DNA of 35,349 bases from a virus: the IMG/VR virus record IMGVR_UViG_3300025466_001071, positions 1 to 35,349 of that record; one strand, written 5' to 3'. Position numbers and translations under genes: made by a program. The notes below the pieces were generated by a model, which worked only from the letters and a program-made list of their open reading frames with translations, made no database searches and was not told the DNA's origin. Shown in pieces: positions 29,313-35,349 of this stretch. How positions within the stretch are numbered: position 1 is the first letter of the stretch; every line of letters begins with the position of its first letter.

Positions 29313-31557
29313 TTTTTACCTTTACTGGAAGTACATCAATGACATTAATTTTAAGAGCGTCATTTTCAACAGAAATCTCTACGACTCCGCCATTAACTAG
29401 CTTACCAAATAATATTTCTTTACTCAGAGGTTTCTTGATCATATTATCAATAACACGCTGTAAAGGACGAGCACCCATCTTGCTGTCAAAGCCTTTGCTG
29501 ATCAAATATTCAACTGCTTCAACTGTAGGTTTAATATGAATGTTCTTGTCTTTGATAAGTTCGTTGAGTTCATCAATAAACTTCTTGACAATCTTAGCCA
29601 TGGTCTTTGGATCCAATTTGCCAAATCGTATTGTACCATCTAAACGATTGCGGAATTCTGGGCTAAAGAATTTGTTTACAGCATCTTTAGGATCGCTGTC
29701 ACGCTCTAGACTACCAAAGCCTACAGCATTCTTTTCAGCATCAGCGGCACCTAAGTTTGAAGTCATGATGATAATAGCATTGCGACCATCTGCTTTCTTA
29801 CCATTGCTACCTGTAATAAATCCATTATCCATCAATTGTAGTAATACAGTAAGTACACTTGGATGTGCTTTTTCTACTTCATCTAAAAGTAAGACACAGT
29901 TAGGATGTTCTTGTAAGCTGGTTACAAGTTGTCCTGCATTATCTTCAAATCCCACATATCCGGGAGGGCTACCAATAAACTTAGCAACAGAGTGTTGTTC
30001 TTGATACTCACTCATATCAAATCTTACAAGTTTAATGCCCATGTTAGTGGCCAGTTGTTTAGCGGCTTCAGTTTTACCAACACCAGTAGGCCCCACAAAC
30101 AAAAAACTACCAACTGGTTTGTTCAATGATTTTAATCCTGACTGTGCAATAAACACCTTGTCTAACAAACTATCAATAGCAGATTCTTGACCAAACACTT
30201 TTTCTTTCATGTTCTTTTCAAGGTTGATAAGATTGTTACCTTCTTTGTTATTAATTTGTTCAAGCGGGATATTAGCAATCTTGCTGATTTCAAATAAGAT
30301 TTCGTCATGATCAACAATGCCACCTTCTTCATCACGCACTTTGAAGCGAGCACTTGCACAATCAATTAGGTCAATTGCTTTGTCGGGAAGTTTCTTATCA
30401 CTGATGTATTTGATAGAATACTTAACAGAGTCAATAACTGCTTGATTGGTAATTTTAACACCGTGGTGTTTTTCATAATACTTTTTAAGACCTTTAATGA
30501 TCTTAATAGCAGTTGCTTCATTAGGTTCATCAATAACCACACGCTGGAATCTGCGCATCAATGCACGATCCTTTTCAAAGTGTTTACGATATTCTTCCCA
30601 TGTGGTACTGGCAATAACTTTGATGTTGCCTTTGGTTAATGCAGACTTCAGCATATTAGCCATATCATTGGTACTGCCGCCCCCGCCTGCACCAGCACCA
30701 TTCATCATATGTGCTTCATCAATGAACAATATTGATTTGCCTTTTTTCTCTAAACCGTGTAACACTGCTTTGAGTCTTTCTTCAAAGTCACCACGATACT
30801 TACTACCTGCAAGTAGGGCACTGATATCTAAACTATAAACTGTGTAATCTTGAATAAATTTGGGCACAGTGCCCTCAAAGATTTTACGGGCTAGTCCTTC
30901 TGCAATAGCAGTTTTACCTACACCTGGATCTCCAATTAAAATAGCATTGGCTTTGGTTCTACGGGCGAGAACAAGTTCTATTTCTTCAATTTCTTTTTCT
31001 CGACCTATCACAGGATCAATCTTTTTACTCTTAGCACGAGCTGATAAATTGGTACAAAATTGTAGTATCAATCTTTCTAACTGTGTATTATTCCCCGAAG
31101 TGCTGGCTGTCTCACCATCTTCATTGATAACATCTTTCTTAACAAAATTAATAAATGTATCTTTGTCAATGTTAGCTTTACGAATAAAATAATTTGCATG
31201 ACTTTTCTTCTCAGCAAAGATACTGATAAAACAATCAACTGGTTCTATAATTTGTCGACCACTGAATAAAACATGAGTGAATGCACGATTTAGTACTCTA
31301 TCAACAGTAACAGTTTTCTTGGGTTTAACATCTTCGTTTGATGTAATAGTTTGATATTCATTGTTGATATAATTTTCAACTTCTTCTTTGAAGACTTTAA
31401 CATCTGTGCCAAATTCAGTTAATATCCCTACAAACGATTCGTTATTGAGCATACTAAGTAAAAAATGCTCTAGGGTAATATATTCATGTTTATTAACACT
31501 AGCTACCTGTACGGCATTTTCAAAGATTTCTTCCAAATCTTTATTTGGTTCTAACAT
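29284..31557 (-). CDS. clpA: ClpA-type AAA+ unfoldase
   Basis: At 757 aa it has the length of bacterial ClpA (758) and lacks the long middle coiled coil of ClpB. Residues 1-145 are the Clp N-domain. AAA1 has Walker A GDPGVGKT (209-216) and Walker B LFIDEAH (277-283). AAA2 has GPTGVGKT (489-496) and LLLDEVEKAH (557-566), followed by FSPEFRNRLD. A VGF tripeptide at 612-614 sits where ClpA has its IGL loop that docks on ClpP. The enzyme unfolds proteins and feeds them to ClpP. No clpP is in this window, so it may use the host peptidase or one encoded elsewhere. Start overlaps the peptide deformylase gene by 17 nt, with an AGGAA site. Confidence 0.92.
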   Translation of the reverse strand: MLEPNKDLEEIFENAVQVASVNKHEYITLEHFLLSMLNNESFVGILTEFGTDVKVFKEEVENYINNEYQTITSNEDVKPKKTVTVDRVLNRAFTHVLFSGRQIIEPVDCFISIFAEKKSHANYFIRKANIDKDTFINFVKKDVINEDGETASTSGNNTQLERLILQFCTNLSARAKSKKIDPVIGREKEIEEIELVLARRTKANAILIGDPGVGKTAIAEGLARKIFEGTVPKFIQDYTVYSLDISALLAGSKYRGDFEERLKAVLHGLEKKGKSILFIDEAHMMNGAGAGGGGSTNDMANMLKSALTKGNIKVIASTTWEEYRKHFEKDRALMRRFQRVVIDEPNEATAIKIIKGLKKYYEKHHGVKITNQAVIDSVKYSIKYISDKKLPDKAIDLIDCASARFKVRDEEGGIVDHDEILFEISKIANIPLEQINNKEGNNLINLEKNMKEKVFGQESAIDSLLDKVFIAQSGLKSLNKPVGSFLFVGPTGVGKTEAAKQLATNMGIKLVRFDMSEYQEQHSVAKFIGSPPGYVGFEDNAGQLVTSLQEHPNCVLLLDEVEKAHPSVLTVLLQLMDNGFITGSNGKKADGRNAIIIMTSNLGAADAEKNAVGFGSLERDSDPKDAVNKFFSPEFRNRLDGTIRFGKLDPKTMAKIVKKFIDELNELIKDKNIHIKPTVEAVEYLISKGFDSKMGARPLQRVIDNMIKKPLSKEILFGKLVNGGVVEISVENDALKINVIDVLPVKVKSESPEVSDI

Positions 31558-32056
31558 TATGTTTCTTTCCTTTTTTTGTTTTTTTAACTGCTAACGCCCA
31601 TTTAAGAGTGCTAACTCTATCTTGAAAAACTATACCTTCTAAATGATCCAATTCGTGTAGGAAACATTTACAGTTGTATCCATCAAATTCTGATTCTTGC
31701 CATTCACCTTTTGAGTTTTGCCAACGAGCCAGTATTTTTGTAGGACGCTTTATATTAACATAAACACCTGGAAAACTCAAACATCCTTCTTCCAGATCTT
31801 CTACAGTGTCTGTGGTTTTTACGACCATAGGATTAAAGAACGCTTGTGCAGTTTCTGGATGATCCTTGTGTCCCATAGCAAACACCCGCACAGTTATTCC
31901 AACTTGTGTGGCAGCAAGTCCGATGCCGTCGTGTGCAAACATAGTTTCGATTAGTTCTGCTTCTAATTTTTCCGGATCAAGAATGCAGTTTTCGAAATCA
32001 AACTCTTCGACTTTTTGTCTTAATATTTCATTGGGAAATTTAATTATTTTTAACAT
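31541..32056 (-). CDS. def: Peptide deformylase
   Basis: The 171-aa protein has the three deformylase motifs: GIGLAATQVG (44-53), EGCLSFPG with metal ligand C92, and HELDH with H134, E135 and H138. It removes the formyl group from N-terminal Met of new proteins. Size equals bacterial enzymes; many phage versions are shorter, so this one is full length with a basic tail (KKTKKGKKHN). It lies between dnaJ and clpA in one operon. The ATG has no ribosome site but follows a CAGTAAATATTTG element directly, so a separate near-leaderless late transcript is possible. Confidence 0.95.
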   Translation of the reverse strand: MLKIIKFPNEILRQKVEEFDFENCILDPEKLEAELIETMFAHDGIGLAATQVGITVRVFAMGHKDHPETAQAFFNPMVVKTTDTVEDLEEGCLSFPGVYVNIKRPTKILARWQNSKGEWQESEFDGYNCKCFLHELDHLEGIVFQDRVSTLKWALAVKKTKKGKKHNVRTK

Positions 32057-32057
32057 A

Positions 32058-32070
32058 CAAATATTTACTG
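32058..32070 (-). promoter_or_regulatory. Start-proximal late-type element (CAGTAAATATTTG)
   Basis: This 13-mer, one base before the deformylase ATG, is identical to the one before the plus-strand membrane peptide at 33920. Its AGTAAATA core ends 6 nt before the A of the ATG, the distance from a late box to the start of transcription. Confidence 0.4.
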
Positions 32071-32901
32071 AAAGTTTTGTTGAAGGATTCTTTTTTGTTC
32101 ATCGGTTAAGAAAGTAGGAATTTTGATATTTACGGGCATTAATAATCTCCCTTTGAATCTATTATCATTGAGCTTAGGCATACCATAACCTGCGGCAGAA
32201 AGTATCTGTCCAGGTTGTGTTCCAGGACGAACAGTCATTTCTAAAGTTTTACCATCTATGGTGTCTACAAAGATGTTTTTACCTAGCATGGCGTCTATGC
32301 AACTGATTTCTACATTGCGAATTAAGTCATCGCCTTGTCTTCGAAATAGTGTGTGTTCTAATACACTAACTGTTAAATGTATATCACCTCTAGGTGCATT
32401 TGGAACACTATCATCGCCCATACCTGCTAATCGTAATACCAATCCGTCATGTGTACCTGCAGGTATTTTAATTTCGACTACTTGTTCTCGTCCGCTAGGT
32501 AGTCCGAGAGTGGCAACTAAATCTTTACCATGAAATGCTTCTTCTAAAGAAATAGTAGTTTGTATATTCAATGTTCTGTTTCTAGGTTGTTGCCTTTGTC
32601 CAAACATTCCAAATTGTGCAAATATATCTTCAAATCCTGGAGGAATACCACCTCCTGTATGGAAATGGAATCCTCCCGGAAATCCACCGGGAGCATTTTG
32701 GAATTGTGGTTGAGGATTATCGTATTGTTCTTTTTTCTCTGGGTTACTTAGTGTGTCATAGGCCGCAGATATTTCTTGAAACTTAGCAGTGTCACCTCCC
32801 TTGTCGGGGTGATGCTGTGCCGCTAATTTGCGGTATGCTCGTTTGATTTCATCTTGTGAGGCGTTACGATCTACGCCCAAAGTTTGATAATGATCTGCCA
32901 T
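32065..32901 (-). CDS. DnaJ/CbpA-type J-domain co-chaperone
   Basis: The 278-aa protein has an N-terminal J-domain with the DnaK-activating HPD (31-33, in QHHPDKGG), a Gly/Phe-rich linker (GGFPGGFHFHTGGG) and a two-part C-terminal substrate-binding region (TTISLEEAFHG, PAGTHDGLVLRLAGMG, RGDIHLTV). There is no zinc-finger domain, so it is the class B (CbpA-like) type. It would steer host DnaK to phage proteins. It is the first gene of the operon with deformylase and clpA, driven by a consensus promoter lying in an inverted repeat. The stop is 8 nt before the deformylase ATG. Confidence 0.92.
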   Translation of the reverse strand: MADHYQTLGVDRNASQDEIKRAYRKLAAQHHPDKGGDTAKFQEISAAYDTLSNPEKKEQYDNPQPQFQNAPGGFPGGFHFHTGGGIPPGFEDIFAQFGMFGQRQQPRNRTLNIQTTISLEEAFHGKDLVATLGLPSGREQVVEIKIPAGTHDGLVLRLAGMGDDSVPNAPRGDIHLTVSVLEHTLFRRQGDDLIRNVEISCIDAMLGKNIFVDTIDGKTLEMTVRPGTQPGQILSAAGYGMPKLNDNRFKGRLLMPVNIKIPTFLTDEQKRILQQNFQ

Positions 32902-32907
32902 AATAGA

Positions 32908-32938
32908 AAAAGGTATAGTAAAGTATACTATACCTTTT
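32908..32938 (-). terminator. 13-bp inverted repeat: terminator and possible operator
   Basis: Perfect arms AAAAGGTATAGTA (32908-32920) and its complement (32926-32938) with a 5-nt loop. On the minus strand it follows the 68-aa gene and ends in TTTTT, so it can act as a terminator. The -10 box of the dnaJ promoter (32927-32922) lies over the loop, so the same palindrome could be a repressor site. Confidence 0.6.
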
Positions 32939-32950
32939 GTAGATTGTCAA
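32922..32950 (-). promoter_or_regulatory. sigma70-type promoter for dnaJ-def-clpA
   Basis: Perfect TTGACA (32950-32945) and TATACT (32927-32922) have a 17-bp spacer on the minus strand. The predicted start of transcription is about 12-15 nt upstream of the dnaJ ATG, which has no good ribosome site. Confidence 0.75.
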
Positions 32951-32956
32951 CAGTTA

Positions 32957-33163
32957 TTATTTCTTAACTGGAACTGCGTCATCGCCTTCTAGTTTTTTAT
33001 GTACTTTGATTTTTTTACAATCTTGTACAGTTTTACCATCTTTACCTGTAATTGGTTTACCTGCTTTGTCAAGTTTATCATGACACACAGTTTTTACTTC
33101 AGCCTCGGCAAATACAGTGCTGGCCATACAGGCTACAATTAATAATGCTAATATTTTTTTCAT
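32957..33163 (-). CDS. Small secreted (periplasmic) protein (68 aa)
   Basis: Residues 1-19 form a signal peptide (MKK, hydrophobic core, A-x-A-like VFA|E). The mature part is basic with two Cys (VCHDK, VQDCKK) that could form a disulfide and an internal KAGKPITGKDGKT repeat-like turn. I recall similar short Lys-rich exported proteins in Gram-negative bacteria, so a host origin is possible. It lies after the holin-like gene with a AAAGGG ribosome site. Function unknown. Envelope protection or superinfection exclusion would fit the place it ends up. Confidence 0.6.
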   Translation of the reverse strand: MKKILALLIVACMASTVFAEAEVKTVCHDKLDKAGKPITGKDGKTVQDCKKIKVHKKLEGDDAVPVKK

Positions 33164-33179
33164 GTTATACCCTTTTTTT

Positions 33180-33827
33180 TTAAATTACTGGATCCGGTGC
33201 AGGTACTGGGGCTGGTTTACCACCAAATCCTACAGCTACTTGACCTGTGACTGGTGCGGCTGCTGGGGCTGAGCCAAAGCCAGTCGTTGTTGCTCCAGCT
33301 CCTGTACTGCTACCAAAGCCTCCTGCGGCCGGTGCTGAACCAAAACCACTGCTGGAACTGCCGAATCCTCCTGACGCAGGTGTGCCAAATGCTGGCGCCC
33401 CGCTTGCTGGTGTCCCAAATCCGCCATTGCTTGCTCCTCCAAAACCCCCACCCATATTTGGTTGGTTACTTACATTGACATTACCTTGTCCGGGTGGTAC
33501 ATAGGTTGTTCCTGCTCCTTGCGGGAAGTTCATAGTTGGTCCAGCCGCCCCGCCTAATTTCTCTTGTGTTCGTCCATATGCACTGATACCTATAACAGCA
33601 CCCATAGCAATATGAAATAATCCTGCACCCTGTAGAGTTAATGGTTGCCATTGGCTTGACACATTACCGTGATCTAATCCTTGTAATAAACTCCACAAAA
33701 TAGGAAATCCTACAAAGTCCATGGTACAGACTAGCATGTACATCCATCCCATCATAGGACGCCACTTGCTATTCATCCAGTCTTCTTTTTTCTGCTCACT
33801 TGCGCTAATTGGTTGTTCGTCAGCCAT
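33180..33827 (-). CDS. Holin-like membrane protein with FG/GA-rich tail (215 aa)
   Basis: Residues 20-90 resemble the 3TM holin family of gene-transfer agents and phages: SKWRPMMGWMY, a membrane segment (about 28-50) and a second one after WQPLTLQGAG (66-86), ending AYGRTQEK. Residues 95-215 are a low-complexity tail of Gly, Ala, Ser, Pro and Phe with about ten FG pairs (GGFGT, PAFGT, GFGSS, GFGSAPA). A holin would time lysis by forming membrane lesions. The tail is not part of the usual family and resembles phase-separating FG repeats in composition only. A late-type box lies upstream (33853-33860) and a GGAG site serves the ATG. Confidence 0.6.
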   Translation of the reverse strand: MADEQPISASEQKKEDWMNSKWRPMMGWMYMLVCTMDFVGFPILWSLLQGLDHGNVSSQWQPLTLQGAGLFHIAMGAVIGISAYGRTQEKLGGAAGPTMNFPQGAGTTYVPPGQGNVNVSNQPNMGGGFGGASNGGFGTPASGAPAFGTPASGGFGSSSSGFGSAPAAGGFGSSTGAGATTTGFGSAPAAAPVTGQVAVGFGGKPAPVPAPDPVI

Positions 33828-33852
33828 TTGTTACTCCATGTTGGTGTACTAT

Positions 33853-33860
33853 TATTTATT
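33853..33860 (-). promoter_or_regulatory. Candidate late promoter box (AATAAATA) with shared flank
   Basis: 7-of-8 match to TATAAATA on the minus strand. The 14-mer TAAATAATAGTACA that covers its end also occurs in the hairpin upstream of the gene at 34943. Confidence 0.45.
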
Positions 33861-33905
33861 TTTATTGGCAGGAATTATCTGCTATGTAATATATGCTTAA
33901 TCTAC

Positions 33906-33918
33906 CAGTAAATATTTG
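33906..33918 (+). promoter_or_regulatory. Start-proximal late-type element (CAGTAAATATTTG)
   Basis: Identical 13-mer to the one in front of the deformylase ATG, here on the plus strand and again one base before an ATG (33920). Confidence 0.4.
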
Positions 33919-33919
33919 A

Positions 33920-34093
33920 ATGCAAGAAGAAATTGAAGATGATAATCAAAAAAATAATGATAGTTTTACAGATTGGGTACTTGATCTCCCTTTTGAAACA
34001 TTCTTTTGGTTAATGACCGCAGTAGGGTTGGGATTATGGACTGTGGCTATTACTGTTCTCCTGGTTTATCTTCATTTTTCAAATCATCATTAG
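33920..34093 (+). CDS. Small single-span membrane peptide (57 aa)
   Basis: An open frame on the plus strand, in a stretch that holds no minus-strand gene until 34050. The N-terminus is acidic (MQEEIEDDNQKNND). It is followed by an amphipathic WVLDLPFETFFW stretch and one membrane span (LMTAVGLGLWTVAITVLLVYLHF, key residues 31-53), ending NHH. Composition is clearly protein-like and the start carries the CAGTAAATATTTG element. It converges with and overlaps the 3' end of the gene at 34050-34943 by 44 nt. A lysis-related or envelope peptide next to the holin-like gene is possible. Not recognised. Confidence 0.6.
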   Translation: MQEEIEDDNQKNNDSFTDWVLDLPFETFFWLMTAVGLGLWTVAITVLLVYLHFSNHH

Positions 34094-34943
34094 CTTCTTT
34101 GACTCGTTGTGAATTAACAAAATCTTGTTGATGTTTAATATAATATTCATCTTCAGCTTTTTGTTTTGCTTGCCATTCTTCTAATTCTATTAATTTTAAT
34201 TTTTTTCTTTCTTCTCGTTTTTGTGCAAGAACATCGGGTTCTAGTTCAGGCCATCGTTGTCGTCTATCATGTGACACCCACGCCATTAAAATTACCATAG
34301 CAATCACTAATGCAAACGCTATTCCACCGTAACTTAATTCGGTCATATAAAGTTTAAATTTGGCTCGTCTTCTAGCCGCTATTCTTTCTTCGTCTCGTAG
34401 TTTTTTCTTAAGTAAGAATTTTTGTTCAGCACCCATTGATTTCATCATTTCGCTGACATCAGTCCAAAGTGCACCTAATTCAGGGGGTGCATTGTAGATC
34501 ATCATTTCGCGTAATTCAACCTGCATTTGTTCTAATTGTTTTTTCATTAGTACAAGTTGGAGTGCTCTTTTACCTAAACTACTTTCGCCTTCATAAAGCT
34601 CTTCACGATTTTTGCGTTCTTCTTCTTCTATGACTGCCATACATTTTGTCATGGCATCAAAAAAGTCCCCAAGATAATTACCAAGTTCGGTATATATACC
34701 TGCGGTTTCACCGTCACGCTTGTTTAATTCTATAACACGATTTTTTTCTTGAACAAATTGATTCTTTACCTCTACTGATACTGGAGTACCAGGGGGATGT
34801 GCTTTATGGAATTGATCGTCGAGATCTTTGAGAACGGCCTTAACATCACCTGCGGCACCTTTGATGTCTTTGTATAATTGACATCCTTTCTTAACGGCAG
34901 CAACAGCTCCGTTGGCCAAGGCAAATAGGGTTAGTGGATCCAC
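34050..34943 (-). CDS. Conserved phage-type coiled-coil membrane protein (297 aa)
   Basis: It starts at GTG (34943) with a small-residue helix (LFALANGAVAAVKKGCQLY), then long charged coiled coils (about 45-200), a membrane span near 208-226 (IAFALVIAMVILMAWV) and a charged cytoplasmic tail (QKREERKKLKLIELEEWQAKQKAEDEY). An HPPGTPVSVE turn lies near residue 49. The ribosome site GGAG (about 10 nt upstream) is inside the right arm of a terminator-like hairpin. I recall the overall type from T4-like marine phages without a known role. A virion or envelope protein that anchors in the membrane is possible. Confidence 0.6.
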   Translation of the reverse strand: MDPLTLFALANGAVAAVKKGCQLYKDIKGAAGDVKAVLKDLDDQFHKAHPPGTPVSVEVKNQFVQEKNRVIELNKRDGETAGIYTELGNYLGDFFDAMTKCMAVIEEEERKNREELYEGESSLGKRALQLVLMKKQLEQMQVELREMMIYNAPPELGALWTDVSEMMKSMGAEQKFLLKKKLRDEERIAARRRAKFKLYMTELSYGGIAFALVIAMVILMAWVSHDRRQRWPELEPDVLAQKREERKKLKLIELEEWQAKQKAEDEYYIKHQQDFVNSQRVKEANDDLKNEDKPGEQ

Positions 34944-34949
34944 TAAAAA

Positions 34950-34987
34950 ACCGCTCCATAATAGTGTACTATTATTTACGGAGCGGT
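34950..34987 (-). terminator. Bulged 15-bp hairpin: terminator with sequestered ribosome site
   Basis: The outer stem ACCGCTCC/GGAGCGGT (34950-34957 with 34980-34987) stacks on the inner stem ATAATAG/CTATTAT (34958-34964 with 34969-34975), with a 4-nt bulge. On the minus strand it follows the DUF4337-like stop and ends in six T. The GGAG of the next gene is in its 3' arm, and a late-type GTAAATAA lies in its 5' part. Confidence 0.7.
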
Positions 34988-35012
34988 AGTTTTATATTAA
35001 CTTAGTATTTTA

Positions 35013-35349
35013 TTAAAAGAACAAAAATACACCTTGTGCTGATAGCAATAATCCAAGTCCGGCAACAAAGAAACTTCCCCAAAACATACTCATACTAACA
35101 GCAAGAATACTTGCAGATAATACAACAATGCTTAGTTGATATAGGGTACTAGCATAGCCAATCCATGGACTGCGTTTCCTAGCTTCATCACGCTCTGATT
35201 CTAACTTGCGTGCCTTTTCCATTAGCTCTTTCTTACCTTCGCCTGTCTTTGGATCGCTTTCGTAACGATCAATCTTGGCCTGTAGTTTAGCCATTTTGTC
35301 TGTTTCTTTGCGATATGTGGCATCATCAAGACTTTGTTCAGCTAGAGTT
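35013..35349 (-). CDS. DUF4337-like small membrane protein, start outside the window
   Basis: The frame is open to the window edge, and the 18 residues before the first in-frame ATG (35294) look coding (TLAEQSLDDATYRKETDK), so the true start is probably upstream. A charged helix (DKMAKLQAKIDRYESD, KARKLESERDEARKR) precedes two membrane segments (YQLSIVVLSASILAVSMSMF and FFVAGLGLLLSAQGVFLFF, split by WGS). That is the C-terminal layout of DUF4337 proteins. Function of the family is unknown. It ends just before the hairpin terminator at 34950-34987. Confidence 0.6.
   Translation of the reverse strand, partial: TLAEQSLDDATYRKETDKMAKLQAKIDRYESDPKTGEGKKELMEKARKLESERDEARKRSPWIGYASTLYQLSIVVLSASILAVSMSMFWGSFFVAGLGLLLSAQGVFLFF

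Noticed and set aside
29288-31192. Several plus-strand frames of 80-150 aa over clpA
   Set aside because: They lie wholly inside clpA, whose motifs are complete, have no ribosome sites, and show Ser/Leu-rich antisense composition.
29284-31557. ClpB disaggregase instead of ClpA
   Set aside because: The length (757 aa) and the direct join of AAA1 to AAA2 leave no room for the ClpB middle coiled coil, and a ClpP-type loop is present.
33247-33504. Two overlapping plus-strand frames rich in Pro, Ala, Leu
   Set aside because: They are the antisense of the low-complexity GA/FG tail of the holin-like gene. Repetitive GC-rich codons leave opposite frames open.
33180-33827. Homology of the FG-rich tail to eukaryotic nucleoporins
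   Set aside because: The resemblance is only in amino-acid composition. Low-complexity Gly/Ala/Phe tails arise easily, so no common origin is claimed.
1-35349. tRNA genes, rRNA, CRISPR arrays, insertion sequences, attachment sites
   Set aside because: I saw no cloverleaf-like run, no spaced direct repeats of CRISPR type, no transposase and no integrase. Nearly all sequence is coding, and the gaps between genes are too short to hold them.

Overview
The window is a densely packed, AT-rich stretch of a large tailed-phage genome of the T4-like (myovirus) type. The evidence is a family B DNA polymerase of gp43 length, a T4 RNase H/FEN-type 5' nuclease, a probable gp45-like sliding clamp, a DsbA-like small DNA-binding protein, TATAAATA-type late promoter boxes, and genes packed with ATGA or 1-30 nt overlaps. 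Almost everything is on the minus strand, so transcription runs from high to low coordinates. The two exceptions are a GIY-YIG homing endonuclease (4172-4771) and a 57-codon membrane peptide (33920-34093). Two signal-peptide proteins point to a Gram-negative host. A betaproteobacterial freshwater or marine host is only a guess.

Layout in transcription order: (1) 35349-32957 holds envelope and membrane genes: a DUF4337-like protein (cut by the window edge), a coiled-coil membrane protein, a small + strand membrane peptide, a holin-like protein with a long FG/GA-rich tail, and a 68-aa secreted protein. (2) 32901-28599 is a protein quality-control operon, DnaJ, peptide deformylase and ClpA, plus a hypothetical gene. 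It starts at a consensus sigma70 promoter whose -10 box sits in the loop of a 13-bp inverted repeat. (3) 28611-19318 begins with a perfect late promoter and a probable virion protein. It continues with a run of proteins that look packaged into the capsid. Several start with a T4-internal-protein-like targeting peptide (MRAKEFIxE) and/or carry internal GVAE|G sites that fit the T4 gp21 prohead protease rule. One is an 1122-aa multidomain protein with a Pol-beta-type nucleotidyltransferase, an NMNAT-like nucleotidylyltransferase and a possible acetyltransferase. (4) 19277-13421 is the replication block: a hypothetical, a DsbA-like protein, a membrane protein, DNA polymerase, an FkbM methyltransferase, the sliding clamp and a small protein. 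(5) 13437-4764 is a long operon that looks like a DNA-modification set: a DpdA-like transglycosylase, a QueD-like T-fold protein and a QueE radical SAM enzyme. Interleaved are a GT-B glycosyltransferase, a MazG-like pyrophosphohydrolase and, unexpectedly, a secreted subtilase with a C-terminal outer-membrane-barrel-like region. (6) 4771-1 holds the homing endonuclease, the 5' nuclease, four conserved small hypotheticals, a MoxR-type AAA ATPase and the start of its probable partner, a DUF2201-type metallopeptidase-like protein.

Regulation is unusually readable. Seven minus-strand promoters share a -35/-10 pair with exactly 17 bp between the hexamers. Several late boxes lie upstream of virion or envelope genes, some so close to the ATG that the transcripts may be leaderless. 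Three hairpins look like terminators or regulatory stems.

The most interesting points are the capsid-targeted, protease-cut protein set with its wobble-conserved GGTGTRGCGGAAG seam; the nucleotidyltransferase/NMNAT fusion; the 7-deazaguanine DNA-modification genes, including a QueE with a displaced third cysteine; and the phage-encoded subtilase. All family assignments come from reading motifs, without database searches.
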